Source of the DNA: Enterococcus_K sp051713825 | GTDB taxonomy: Bacteria; Bacillota; Bacilli; Lactobacillales; Enterococcaceae | Direction: 5' to 3' | Length of the DNA stretch: 64,000 nucleotides | NCBI RefSeq assembly: GCF_051713825.1 | Contig: NZ_JBIOQR010000001.1 | Coordinates: 1,364,001-1,428,000, forward strand | Part shown: one piece after another, positions 44,710 to 53,843 of the stretch | Layout: every line of letters starts with the position of its first letter | Position numbering within the stretch: position 1 is the first letter of the stretch | Notes under the pieces: generated by a model | Told to the model about the DNA's origin: nothing | Databases searched by the model: none | Seen by the model: only the letters and a program-made list of their open reading frames with translations | Position numbers and translations under genes: made by a program

Positions 44710-46917
44710 ATGACAGGTGTTTCAGAACAAAAGGTTCATGCAAAAAAGTTGGCTGTTTCATTAGTGAAACAAATTGATTTATTCACAAAAAATAATCAGT
44801 TGAGCTTTGGCGTAACAGAACAAGGCCATCTATTGACTTTATATTTTGGCAAAAAAGTGGGCCAAGTAGATCTATCTTATGTCGTGACGGAGCTTGTACG
44901 AGCAAGCTATTTAGCGGATACAGACAATACAAAAAATTATAAGGTTGAACAATTACCACTGACCCTGCCAACCTTTGCAAATACAGATTTAAATACGCCA
45001 GCGCTCCATCTGTTGTATGAAGACGGCAGTCGATTGAGTAATTTTAGATATAAGAACCACTACTATTCGGAGGAAAAACCAGTGCTTGTTGGGTTACCTA
45101 GTACAAGAGAACAGGCTGGCGGAACAACACTGATCCTTGTATTAGAAGATGAGCAAACCAGTGTCCAAGTCGAGGTAATCATTCACGCCCATTTAGAGGA
45201 AGATGTTTTTACTCAATCAATTAGGGTAAAAAATATGAGCGAACAAACTGTGCACATTCAACGAATCATGAGTCTTCATTTTCCATTGTTAAGAGCAGAT
45301 TTGGATAAAATCACTCTCACAGGTGCCTGGGGAAGAGAAACGCAAGTCAATAGAAGCCCACTTAGTCAAGGTCTTCAAGGGGTTCAAAGTGCACGAGGGG
45401 CATCTGGTCATGGTCAAAATCCATTTTTTTGTCTGGCGGAAAAAGAGACAGACCAAACCCATGGAAGCGTCTATGGCTTTAATCTCATCTACAGTGGCAA
45501 TTTTATTGCTGAATGTGAGGTTGATATGCATCAAAATAGTCGTGTGCAGCTTGGAATAAATCCGTTTGATTTTTCATGGGTATTAACTTCTGGTGAGGTT
45601 TTTTATTCTCCAGAAGTCGTGATGGTTTATTCGGACCAAGGTTTGAACAAGATGAGTCAAATTTTTGCAGAATTTTATACGAACGCACTGGTGCCGACTT
45701 ATCATGCGAAAAAGCTCCGTCCTATTCTAATCAATAATTGGGAAGCGACCTACTTCGATTTTAATAAAGCGTCTTTAATAAAGCTGGCAAAATGTGCGGC
45801 TGAAGTGGGCATTGAATTATTTGTGTTAGATGATGGCTGGTACGGGCAGCGTTCAGACGAAACCTCAAGTTTGGGCGATTGGTTCCCAAATGAAGAGAAA
45901 TTAGGCGGTGCCTTCGGAGAATTAATTCAAGAGATTAATCAACTAGGCTTAGATTTTGGTCTTTGGTTTGAACCAGAAATGGTTTCTAAAAATAGTCATT
46001 TATATCGTAAACATCCAGAATGGGTCTTGCGAACACTTACCAACGAGCCACAAGAAGTTCGAAGTCAGCTAGTTCTTGATTTGACCAGAAAAGAAGTTCA
46101 AGACTACCTGATTCAAACAATTTCAGAGCTATTAACTCATCACCCGATTCGTTATGTCAAGTGGGATATGAATCGTAATTTGACTGATATCTATTCAACA
46201 GCTCTTGCCATAGAAAAACAAACGGAAGTTGCCCATCGTTATATTTTGGGTTTGTATCGTGTTTTAAACGAATTAACAAAGAACCATCCGACAGTCTTAT
46301 TTGAGAGCTGCGCGGGCGGAGGTGGTCGTTTTGATCCAGGGATGCTTGCGTACACTAATCAAATTTGGACAAGCGATGAAACAGATGCTATCGCGCGACT
46401 ACGAATTCAAGAGGGCAATTCTTATGTTTATCCATCGATTGCGATGAGTGGACATGTTTCTGCTGTTCCAAATCATCAAATCGGTCGGATAACGCCATTA
46501 GCGACGCGAACGGCTGTCGCTCAACAAGGAAATTTCGGTTATGAGTTAAATCTACCTGAGTTAAGTGAAGAAGAATTGGGTCAAATCAAAAAGGATATCA
46601 AAATCTATAAAAAAAATCGAGAAACTCTGCAATTAGGCAAACATACCCGATTAGAAGTTCTTGATGCTGCTAATGAGACAGCTTGGCAAAAAACATCCGA
46701 TACCCAAGTGATTGTTACCCATGTTCAAATCTTAGTACAACCAAATACTGTGCCCAAACGATTAAAACTTCAGGAGCTACAGCCAGAAAAAATATATGTC
46801 GATGAGTTGGGAAATTCCTATACAGGAAATGAACTTATGTATATCGGCTTAGCTTTACCTAAACCAACGCATGATTATTTTTCAACGGTGTGGTCACTAA
46901 AAATTGAAGGGAAGTAG
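44710..46917 (+). CDS. GH36 alpha-galactosidase
   Basis: 735 residues, the usual length for bacterial GH36. N-terminal beta-supersandwich, then the barrel with VLDDGWYG, nucleophile D486 in KWDMNR, ESCAGGGGRFD and acid/base D556 in WTSDETDA. It releases alpha-linked galactose. AAAGGAGG at 44693-44700 sets ATG at 44710, just past the GH88 stop. Its pairing with GH88 is unusual among known uronic-acid loci and speaks for a galactose-bearing acidic glycan. Confidence 0.92.
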   Translation: MTGVSEQKVHAKKLAVSLVKQIDLFTKNNQLSFGVTEQGHLLTLYFGKKVGQVDLSYVVTELVRASYLADTDNTKNYKVEQLPLTLPTFANTDLNTPALHLLYEDGSRLSNFRYKNHYYSEEKPVLVGLPSTREQAGGTTLILVLEDEQTSVQVEVIIHAHLEEDVFTQSIRVKNMSEQTVHIQRIMSLHFPLLRADLDKITLTGAWGRETQVNRSPLSQGLQGVQSARGASGHGQNPFFCLAEKETDQTHGSVYGFNLIYSGNFIAECEVDMHQNSRVQLGINPFDFSWVLTSGEVFYSPEVVMVYSDQGLNKMSQIFAEFYTNALVPTYHAKKLRPILINNWEATYFDFNKASLIKLAKCAAEVGIELFVLDDGWYGQRSDETSSLGDWFPNEEKLGGAFGELIQEINQLGLDFGLWFEPEMVSKNSHLYRKHPEWVLRTLTNEPQEVRSQLVLDLTRKEVQDYLIQTISELLTHHPIRYVKWDMNRNLTDIYSTALAIEKQTEVAHRYILGLYRVLNELTKNHPTVLFESCAGGGGRFDPGMLAYTNQIWTSDETDAIARLRIQEGNSYVYPSIAMSGHVSAVPNHQIGRITPLATRTAVAQQGNFGYELNLPELSEEELGQIKKDIKIYKKNRETLQLGKHTRLEVLDAANETAWQKTSDTQVIVTHVQILVQPNTVPKRLKLQELQPEKIYVDELGNSYTGNELMYIGLALPKPTHDYFSTVWSLKIEGK

Positions 46918-46920
46918 CCT

Positions 46921-47721
46921 ATGTTACAACTAACATTGTGTCATTCAGGGGGAGAAATAGTTGCCTCTAGCCAAGCAGAACAGCCCTATCTAGCCTTAAA
47001 AAAATATCTCTATCAGTTAGGAGACTTTATTGAATTACACGTAGATGTCGTTCCTGGTTTTTATGTTCTCCAGTTGGACGAGGCACTGCCGGAGAGTCTG
47101 ATTTATTTAACGGAAGAGACGTATCGGTATGAAGTTATTTTAGAAGAAGAACTTCGTCACGCGTATTCACCAAAACTATTTTCAGGTGAGCGACATTATC
47201 TGACCGCCAGAAGGGCATCTGTCGAAGAAATCCGGCGAAAGAAAAATCTAGCTTTGAATCCACATGATCAAAAGTCTGTGACTAACGCATTTCCACACGC
47301 GTTTGCGAATGTCGAAACACGAAATGACTCGACTTTTTTTGCAAGAAATGCTATTGACGGCATGGTTGCTAATACGAACCATGGCAGTTACCCCTTCCAG
47401 TCGTGGGGAATCAATCAGCAACAAGACGCAGAAATCACTGTTGATTTTGGCCGTGAGGTTCTAGTTGAGGAAATCGTTCTTGTGTTAAGAGGCGATTATC
47501 CTCATGATAGCTACTGGACACAGGTGACCGTTGAATTTTCTGACTCGACAGTCCGAGTGATTTATCCGACAAACGTTATAGAACGTCAACGCTTTCTTAT
47601 TGAACCGAAAAAAACACGCTGGATAAAATTAAAGAATTTAGTGAAAAATGTGGATGAATCACCGTTTCCAGCTTTAACTGAGCTGGAAGTTTATGGAATT
47701 GAAAACGATAACGACAAATAA
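46921..47721 (+). CDS. Cytosolic protein with discoidin (F5/8-type)-like sugar-binding domain
   Basis: 266 residues, no signal peptide. The C-terminal half (about 140-262) has the look of a discoidin/CBM32-type beta-sandwich: ARNAIDG, SWGINQQQDAEITVDFG, and ELEVYG at the end. The N-terminal 100 residues (YQLGDFIELHVDVVPGFYVLQLDE) match nothing I can name. It sits three bases after the GH36 gene, in the same operon. It may be an accessory to a glycosidase or an enzyme of unknown type. The stop codon directly abuts the next sigma-54 promoter. Confidence 0.7.
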   Translation: MLQLTLCHSGGEIVASSQAEQPYLALKKYLYQLGDFIELHVDVVPGFYVLQLDEALPESLIYLTEETYRYEVILEEELRHAYSPKLFSGERHYLTARRASVEEIRRKKNLALNPHDQKSVTNAFPHAFANVETRNDSTFFARNAIDGMVANTNHGSYPFQSWGINQQQDAEITVDFGREVLVEEIVLVLRGDYPHDSYWTQVTVEFSDSTVRVIYPTNVIERQRFLIEPKKTRWIKLKNLVKNVDESPFPALTELEVYGIENDNDK

Positions 47722-47737
47722 TGGCACGAATTTTGCT
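47712..47737 (+). promoter_or_regulatory. Sigma-54 promoter of the EIIB-IIC-IID operon
   Basis: TGGCACGAATTTTGCT (47722-47737), a full consensus match, followed by TATAG. CGACA at 47712-47716 lies 5 bp upstream, overlapping the end of the preceding gene. The start point near 47749 rules out the in-frame upstream extension of the EIIB gene. Confidence 0.88.
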
Positions 47738-47780
47738 TATAGTAAATTGTAAGCAAAATATAGAGAAGGAGAAGAGACAA

Positions 47781-48272
47781 ATGATTTCAATGATAAGAGT
47801 CGATGACCGATTAATTCATGGTCAAGTTGCAGTAATGTGGAGTAAGGCATTAGAAATTAACCGCATTTTAGTAGTGAGTGATGAGATTGCTAAAAATGAT
47901 ATTCAGATTAGTGCCTTAATGATGGCTGCTCCATCAGGGGTCAAAGCCAGCGTAGTTCCGCTAGAAAAAGGAATCAAGATTTTAAATGATCCTCGTAGTG
48001 AAAAATTAAGAATTTTAGTGATTGTCAATGATCCAAAATATGTAAAAGGATTGACAGATAGTTTAACGGAAAAGGCCGTTGTCAACGTAGCCAATTACGG
48101 TCGGATTGGTGGTTCGTTAAATCACAAATCAAAATTAGCAGATTCTGTTTATTTGACCGAACAAGAGAAGGAATTATTCCATGGAGTGATTGAATCAGGA
48201 ACTGAAATTATTCATCAGCCGCTCCCAAGCGATGCACGTATTTTATTAAAAGATTTATTAGGAGGAAAATAG
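47781..48272 (+). CDS. PTS mannose-family EIIB
   Basis: 163 residues; the phosphorylated histidine is H13 in VDDRLIHGQV, the hallmark of this EIIB class. ATG at 47781 follows AGAAGGAG and lies about 30 bases after the sigma-54 start point. It passes phosphate from EIIA to the sugar carried by EIIC-EIID. Single-base gap to EIIC. Confidence 0.92.
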   Translation: MISMIRVDDRLIHGQVAVMWSKALEINRILVVSDEIAKNDIQISALMMAAPSGVKASVVPLEKGIKILNDPRSEKLRILVIVNDPKYVKGLTDSLTEKAVVNVANYGRIGGSLNHKSKLADSVYLTEQEKELFHGVIESGTEIIHQPLPSDARILLKDLLGGK

Positions 48273-48273
48273 T

Positions 48274-49143
48274 ATGTTAACAGAAGCGTTAATCGTTGGA
48301 TTTGTCATAGCTTTTGCTAAGTTTATTGATTGGTATGGGTTAGGGAATCAGTTAGCACGACCAATCATTATTGTACCATTTTTAGGTTTGATGTTGGGGC
48401 ACCTAGAAGAAAGTATCGTTCTAGGGGCACAGCTTGAACTAATCTTTTTAGGAAATGTTTCTCTTGGTGGCGTGATGCCATCAGATATTACTTTAGGCGC
48501 CTTGTTTGGGGCAGCCTTCACCATGATTTTAGATTCATCGATTGAGTCTGCGATTGCTTTAGCGGTGCCTATCTCTTTATTGGGAACATTAATCTACTCA
48601 ATGATGAAAATTACTGTAACAGCATTAGTTCCTCGGTTTGAAAAATTAATTGAGGAAAGAAAACTAGCTAGCTTCAATCGTTTATGGGCAGCACAAGCAT
48701 TCGGCTATTTATTTATTTGGTTTTTAGTTGGCTTTTTAGCAATTTTTGTGGGTACAGACGCAGTGAAATCATTAATTGAAGCAATCCCAACATGGGTTCA
48801 ATCATCGATGTCCGTTGCCGCAACAATGCTTCCAGCTGTTGGTTTGGCCCTATTATTAAAAATGTTATGGCAAAAATCTTTGGCTCCCTACTTTTTCTTA
48901 GGTTTTGGGTTAGGGGCATTCTTACTATACCAAAAAGCAACGTCTGGTACTGTGACAGATGACGCAGTCGCTATTTTATCAGAACCAACAAAGGTTTTAT
49001 CTCTTGTACAAATTGCCTTCTTTGGTTTTATAATTGCCGCAATTGTTGTTATGTCAGAACTTCGATACAATAAGTTACAAAATGTAAAATCACAAAACTC
49101 TGGAACTAGTGGAGATGACTTGGAGGACTTTTTCGATGAATAG
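48274..49143 (+). CDS. PTS mannose-family EIIC (sorbose/GalNAc type)
   Basis: 289 residues with about seven to eight membrane helices. LGAQLELIFLGNVSLGGVMPSD (residues 49-70) is the EIIC-Man signature. It forms the transport channel with EIID. Its last 8 bp overlap the EIID gene. Confidence 0.9.
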   Translation: MLTEALIVGFVIAFAKFIDWYGLGNQLARPIIIVPFLGLMLGHLEESIVLGAQLELIFLGNVSLGGVMPSDITLGALFGAAFTMILDSSIESAIALAVPISLLGTLIYSMMKITVTALVPRFEKLIEERKLASFNRLWAAQAFGYLFIWFLVGFLAIFVGTDAVKSLIEAIPTWVQSSMSVAATMLPAVGLALLLKMLWQKSLAPYFFLGFGLGAFLLYQKATSGTVTDDAVAILSEPTKVLSLVQIAFFGFIIAAIVVMSELRYNKLQNVKSQNSGTSGDDLEDFFDE

Positions 49144-49978
49144 AGCGATGTTTAAACTAAGTAAATCTGAATTTAAGTTGCTTTGGAAATTATTTTGGCG
49201 GACACAATGGTTAATGTATTGTACAAGTTATACTAAACAACAAGGAACAACTTGGGCATGGGTCATGCAACCGTTCTTAGCTGATATTTATGGAAAAGAG
49301 ACGGACGAGTTTTATGATGCGATGCAACGCCACTTGGATTTCTTCAATACGACACCTTTTGTGGCTGGTTTTATCGAAGCGCTTGTTTTATCTATGGAAT
49401 ATGAGAATAAGTATGCGATGGAACATGGAATTGAATTTGATACAACGTCAATTGCCGCAATTAAGACTGCTTTGATGGGACCGTTAGCTGGGATTGGCGA
49501 TGCGATTAACTTATCTGTTTTACGAGTGGTTGCTACCGGGATTGCTTTAGGACTCTCAGCAACTGGCAATATTTTAGGTCCAATTTTGTTCTTTGTATTA
49601 ATGTTTGTACCGACTGTTCTCATTCGTTGGTATGTACCTATTGTCGGCTATAAAGCAGGTGGGAAATTTATTTCTGATGCATTAAAGTCAGGCACCTTTA
49701 ATGCCATTACTAAAGGGGCGACTGTATTAGGTCTGATTATGACAGGGGCGATGGTGGCGCAATTTGTTAGCTTCAAAACAACGTATGTTCATGAGTTTGA
49801 AGGCTCAACCTTTAACCTTCAATCTGTGTTTGACAGCATTTTGCCTGGTTTATTACCGCTTGCATTGACGATGATCTGTTTTGGGTATTTAAAGAAGAAA
49901 AACAAACCAGTTCGTGTTATCGTTACGCTATTTTTAGCGGCTGTTCTATTAACTGTGTTAGGAGTTACAGGCGGATAA
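49136..49978 (+). CDS. PTS mannose-family EIID
   Basis: 280 residues: an N-terminal cytoplasmic part (FWRTQWLMYCTSYTKQQGTTWAW, residues 19-41), then GPLAGIGDA, the EIID signature, and four or five helices at the end. ATG at 49136 follows TGGAGGA and overlaps the EIIC stop; the longer in-frame form reaching 49109 lacks a site. Together with EIIC it moves the sugar, probably an unsaturated uronic-acid disaccharide given GH88. Confidence 0.92.
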   Translation: MNRAMFKLSKSEFKLLWKLFWRTQWLMYCTSYTKQQGTTWAWVMQPFLADIYGKETDEFYDAMQRHLDFFNTTPFVAGFIEALVLSMEYENKYAMEHGIEFDTTSIAAIKTALMGPLAGIGDAINLSVLRVVATGIALGLSATGNILGPILFFVLMFVPTVLIRWYVPIVGYKAGGKFISDALKSGTFNAITKGATVLGLIMTGAMVAQFVSFKTTYVHEFEGSTFNLQSVFDSILPGLLPLALTMICFGYLKKKNKPVRVIVTLFLAAVLLTVLGVTGG

Positions 49979-50059
49979 AAGAAGATTTTGTCAAGGCTCC
50001 CGTTTATCTGTTTTGCTTAAAAAATAAGTAAGCGGGCATACACTAATGCAGATAGTTAC

Positions 50060-50103
50060 AAATAGCCTTCAGACTCGGATGAGAGCTGGAGGCTATTTTT
50101 TAA
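50060..50103 (+). terminator. Terminator between EIID and GH43 genes
   Basis: AATAGCCTTCAG pairs with CTGGAGGCTATT (one G-T pair) and a T run follows. It is directly before the GH43 ribosome site; GH43 either uses readthrough or an unseen promoter. Confidence 0.75.
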
Positions 50104-50128
50104 AGTGACAGAGAAGGAGAAGAAAAAT

Positions 50129-51709
50129 ATGATAACCAACCCAATTTTACCAGGCTTTCATCCAGATGCTTCGATTGTGCAAGTCGGTGATGAGTATTAT
50201 CTGGCGACTTCAACCTTTGAATGGTTGCCTGGAGTGGAGATTTATCATTCTAAGGATTTAGTTAACTGGACGGTGGTTGCTCAGCCGCTTGTTGATAAAG
50301 TGAACGTGAATTTGAGAGGAAATTATAATTCAGGAAGTATTTGGGCGCCACATTTATCCTATTCAGAGGGCCGCTTTTGGTTAATTTATACTGATGTCAA
50401 GTCGCGCACACAGTTCAAAGATACGCTGAATTATGTTATCAGCGCAAGTGAAATTACTGGTCCGTGGAGCGAGCCAGTCTTTGTAACGGCTAGTGGCTTT
50501 GATCCTGCCTTATTCCATGATGATGACGGCAGACATTATTTTATTAATATGCTCTATGATCATCGTGTGGGGCGACAAAAGTTTGCGGGACTTGTGATGC
50601 AAGAGTTCGATTGTAACGAAACAAAATTGATAGGCCAAAGACAACATTTTTTTACAGGAACGGATTTGGGCGTCTGCGAAGGACCACAGCTGATGAAAAA
50701 AGATGGTTATTATTATCTTTTATGTGCAGCTGGTGGAACGGGCTACTCACATGCAGCTACTGTTTGTAGAAGTAAAAATGTTTGGGGGCCTTATGAGGTT
50801 TCAGAATTTCATCCGTTAATGACAACCAAAGATGATCCAACTAATCCGATACAAAAAGCGGGTCATGCCTCGTTTGTGCAAGCTGGTGATGAGTGGTTTA
50901 TCGTGCATATCATGGCTCGACCGCTGACACTTCAACGTGGAAGATGTCCTTTGGGGCGTGAGACTGGAATACAAAAAATTGAATGGGTCAATGAGTGGCC
51001 AAGATTGGCAAGTCGGAGATATCATCCAGATAGAATAATTGACAACCCTCGAATTTTTGCCGAGGTGCAACAACAAGCCGATTTTTCTGAACGAATTGAT
51101 TTCAGCTGTGGGGAGTTACCAAAATCATTTAAAACCTTACGTCACAGTCTTGATGAGAAAATCAGCTTTGATGAGAATCCTGGCTACCTTAGAATTTACG
51201 GTGCGCAGAGCTTATCTAGTCTTCATGAACAAAGTCTGTTGGCTAGAAGATGGCAGTCAACTACATTTCGTGCAGAAACTGCGATGCGGTTTGTTCCGAA
51301 CTCTTTTCAAGAAATGGCCGGGCTAATCTTATTCTACGATACAGAAAATTGGCAGTATCTATTTCTTTCTTATGATGAAGAGAAACAAGCACATTACGTT
51401 CAATTAGAGGTTTGTGACAATAATGAATGTACGTATTACTCAGATGAGGTATATTTAGAAAATAGCCAACAAGAGATTCAATTGCGAGTAGAAGTAGACC
51501 ATCAACATGCACAATTCTATTATGGGCATGAAGATGAGTGGCACTTTATTGGACGAGAGACTCAAGCAGATCATTTATCAGATGACTACATTCGTGAAAA
51601 AGGGGGAATGCCGTTTACCGGTGCCTTTGTAGGAATTTGTGTACAGGATTTAGACCAACACACGAATTATGCTGATTTTAAGTATTTTTATTATGACGAG
51701 AAACATTGA
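50129..51709 (+). CDS. GH43 beta-xylosidase/alpha-L-arabinofuranosidase
   Basis: 526 residues: a five-bladed propeller with the general-base Asp in LPGFHPDASIV (D14), the modulating Asp in SGFDPALF, and the acid Glu in GVCEGPQL; then a C-terminal jelly-roll domain (about 320-525). This two-domain form is usual for GH43 subfamilies 11 and 12. It removes xylose or arabinose from short oligosaccharides in the cytoplasm. ATG at 50129 follows AGAAGGAGA. No sigma-54 site precedes it. Confidence 0.88.
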   Translation: MITNPILPGFHPDASIVQVGDEYYLATSTFEWLPGVEIYHSKDLVNWTVVAQPLVDKVNVNLRGNYNSGSIWAPHLSYSEGRFWLIYTDVKSRTQFKDTLNYVISASEITGPWSEPVFVTASGFDPALFHDDDGRHYFINMLYDHRVGRQKFAGLVMQEFDCNETKLIGQRQHFFTGTDLGVCEGPQLMKKDGYYYLLCAAGGTGYSHAATVCRSKNVWGPYEVSEFHPLMTTKDDPTNPIQKAGHASFVQAGDEWFIVHIMARPLTLQRGRCPLGRETGIQKIEWVNEWPRLASRRYHPDRIIDNPRIFAEVQQQADFSERIDFSCGELPKSFKTLRHSLDEKISFDENPGYLRIYGAQSLSSLHEQSLLARRWQSTTFRAETAMRFVPNSFQEMAGLILFYDTENWQYLFLSYDEEKQAHYVQLEVCDNNECTYYSDEVYLENSQQEIQLRVEVDHQHAQFYYGHEDEWHFIGRETQADHLSDDYIREKGGMPFTGAFVGICVQDLDQHTNYADFKYFYYDEKH

Positions 51710-51783
51710 GGATTAAAGAGGTGAAATGATTTAGCAAGTAAATACTGCTTATGTATGTAAAATAAATACTAATCTAAATATAG

Positions 51784-51826
51784 GAGAGTGAGCGCCATTG
51801 TTTGGTGAAGACACTCTCTTTTTTGT
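51784..51826 (+). terminator. Terminator after GH43
   Basis: GAGAGTG pairs with CACTCTC (51812-51818) and a six-base T run follows. Confidence 0.75.
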
Positions 51827-51971
51827 GTATCTATCAATTTTTATGGAGCCATATCTTCATGGATACAACTAAAGTCCTATAGTTATTATGACAAGATATG
51901 ATAGAATGATAATTATGTTATGAATATATTTTAGAAATATTCGTAAACTATTCTTGTTTGGAGGTTGAAGA

Positions 51972-52184
51972 ATGTATCAGAAAATCAATGAAAAAGTGAA
52001 TGTAATGAAAAAGTCTCATCAGAAGTATGGCTGGGTTACTCATGTGGGTACTGCCTGTTTATTTGGACTTTCTCTTATTTTTTTACTATGGAAGGTTTCG
52101 TTTTGGAAGTATCTATTTATTGTCGCTATACTGAATCTTTTCATCAGCATTGTTCGAAAACAAAGAGTAAAAGGGAGCCGCTAA
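51972..52184 (+). CDS. Small membrane protein, MYQKI type (paralogue 1)
   Basis: 70 residues: MYQKI start, a short amphipathic part ending in KYGW, then two hydrophobic segments (about 27-42 and 45-61) and a basic tail. Ribosome site GGAGG at 51961-51965. It shares its start, the Q-x-YGW motif and size with the protein at 53533-53742, so the two are paralogues that lie on either side of a TetR gene. Function unknown; small size and membrane nature would fit an export-accessory or stress peptide. Confidence 0.65.
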   Translation: MYQKINEKVNVMKKSHQKYGWVTHVGTACLFGLSLIFLLWKVSFWKYLFIVAILNLFISIVRKQRVKGSR

Positions 52185-52335
52185 AATGGAAATCGAGGAA
52201 ATGAACACAGGCTTTTTTCAAAGGTGAAGACAAGAGATGTGAAATACAGTGCTTGTTTTGTTTGTGCTATTGCGAAGTGTTTGTTTTAAAATGTTTGGAT
52301 TCTTTCTGAGTTAGAGAAGAGTTTAAATAAAAAAA

Positions 52336-52385
52336 GTGTGAGCGTGGGATATAACTTTTTGAGTTATGGTTCAAACCTCGGAGAT
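52336..52385. repeat. Left-end fragment of the intergenic repeat, copy 3
   Basis: A decayed version of the left hairpin (GCGTGGGATATAACT, loop TTTTG, AGTTATGG). No interior or right end follows. The rest of 52185-52586 shows no credible gene. Confidence 0.65.
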
Positions 52386-52586
52386 TTATGAGGATTTTTA
52401 AAAACAGAGTTCATGAGTTATTCTGGTGCTATCCAGAAATATTTTGAAGTTTGTAGATTTGGGTCAACCAGAAATGAGCTGTTTTTTAGTGATTAACAAA
52501 GGGAATACTCAACTGCCAACTACAAAAAAGGACATCCTCTTCAATAAAGCGGAAATCTGTCCAAATCTGTTTATGGGAGAAAGTAC

Positions 52587-53192
52587 TTACTTCTCTATAA
52601 AAAAATTCTTAAGAAACAGATCCACCAAAAATACATAAGTCTCCTTGGTGTCAATGGTATGATTTAAGGTATCTTGTTCTGAGATGGTTAATAATAGGAT
52701 AGAGAAGCTTGAAAATACTTGTTTTTGATTGATTTCTTTTCGAATCTTTAGATTAGACTCTTTAATGAGAAAAGAGAAAAGCTGTGTACTATCTAATTGG
52801 ATAGCTTGTTTCTGTTCTACAGAAAGCTTGTCCAAAAAGCTTTTTAGATCATCAGAGTGACTACTTCTTAGAAAGTCATGTTCTTCATAAAGCTCGTAAA
52901 GAGTAATAAGCGCTTTTCGTAGGCCTAATACAGATGGTTCTTTTTGGATTGTTTGGCTGAGTGTTTCATGAATTTTTTGATTTATATCTAAACCGACTGC
53001 TAAGAATAAACCCTCTTTAGTGGGGAAAAGTTTGTAATAGGTGCCAATAGATATATTTGTTTCTTGACATAAGTCAGCAATACTTGTTTTTTTGTATCCT
53101 TGTTTGTGCCAAAGAGTGATGCAAGCTTTCATAAGTTGTTCTTTAATCAATCTTTTATCTTCCTCGGAAAAAACTTTAGCCCCTCGTCCCAT
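52587..53192 (-). CDS. TetR-family transcriptional regulator
   Basis: 201 residues. N-terminal TetR helix-turn-helix (KKTSIADLCQETNISIGTYYKLFPTKEGLF, about residues 34-63) and a mostly helical effector domain with no enzyme signature. The start at 53192 follows AAAGGTGG; the frame continues upstream without a site. It is flanked by the two MYQKI-type small proteins, which may be its targets. Confidence 0.88.
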   Translation of the reverse strand: MGRGAKVFSEEDKRLIKEQLMKACITLWHKQGYKKTSIADLCQETNISIGTYYKLFPTKEGLFLAVGLDINQKIHETLSQTIQKEPSVLGLRKALITLYELYEEHDFLRSSHSDDLKSFLDKLSVEQKQAIQLDSTQLFSFLIKESNLKIRKEINQKQVFSSFSILLLTISEQDTLNHTIDTKETYVFLVDLFLKNFFIEK

Positions 53193-53356
53193 GGCTAAGC
53201 CACCTTTCGTTTTTGGTTTATAAAACAACATAGATTAATTTTATACGCAATAAAGAAAAAATGATAGAGCTAAAATAGTATCGGTGATAAACTGTAGCTT
53301 TTTAAAGAGTTAGGGAATGTTTAGTGAAAAATTTTTATCCGTCTTATGGATATAAA

Positions 53357-53508
53357 AATCGAATAAACGTTGGGCACAGAAGCAACTCCATCTTCGCTGC
53401 GCTCCGCTCTCGACAACTTCTACGCAGGTCACATGCTAGAGTTGAAGGGTTGATGTTGCACAGTACCTATTTTGGTTCACGGAGTTAAACACTTCTGCCC
53501 CAACCTCA
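53357..53508. repeat. Interior and right end of the intergenic repeat, copy 4
   Basis: It starts with a CGAATAAACGTTGGGCACAG-like segment equal to the part after the left hairpin in copy 1, carries parts of both interior units, and ends in CTTCTGCCCCAACCTC. The left hairpin is missing here but present 970 bp upstream (52336). It ends 10 bases before the ribosome site of the next gene. Confidence 0.75.
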
Positions 53509-53532
53509 AACTAAAAAGGAGGGATAGTCTCT

Positions 53533-53742
53533 ATGTATCAAAAAATTGAAACGATTATTCACGGATTATATAGCGGAAGTCAGCAATATGGATGGTTAAA
53601 TTTTGTCACTGCAGGAATCATGATAATAGCCAGCTTGATTTTGATTCTGCAAAATAAGACAGTGATTAGGAAACGAATAGGATGGGGACTGATGATTATA
53701 GCAGGTCTTTCAATCTGTTTTACCTTATTTCAACAGCTGTAA
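53533..53742 (+). CDS. Small membrane protein, MYQKI type (paralogue 2)
   Basis: 69 residues: MYQKI, then a QQYGW motif and two hydrophobic segments (about 25-40 and 49-66) separated by a basic turn (RKRIG). Strong AAGGAGGG site at 53517-53524. Related to the protein at 51972-52184. A repeat element fills its upstream region, so it probably has no promoter of the usual kind close by. Confidence 0.65.
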   Translation: MYQKIETIIHGLYSGSQQYGWLNFVTAGIMIIASLILILQNKTVIRKRIGWGLMIIAGLSICFTLFQQL

Positions 53743-53771
53743 GTTCTATTAGACCTGTCCTAGTTTTACAT

Positions 53772-53818
53772 AAAAGTCGGTTCCACTATCCAATACAGGA
53801 GTAGTAGAACCGACTTTT
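53772..53818. terminator. Bidirectional terminator
   Basis: AAAAGTCGGTTC pairs exactly with GAACCGACTTTT, between the small membrane protein and the convergent glycerate kinase gene. Confidence 0.85.
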
Positions 53819-53843
53819 GAAATGTGTTCAGGTTATTAGAAAC

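Noticed and set aside
52426..52638. A 70-codon frame after the repeat fragment
   Set aside because: No ribosome site, overlaps the end of the TetR gene on the other strand, composition not protein-like.
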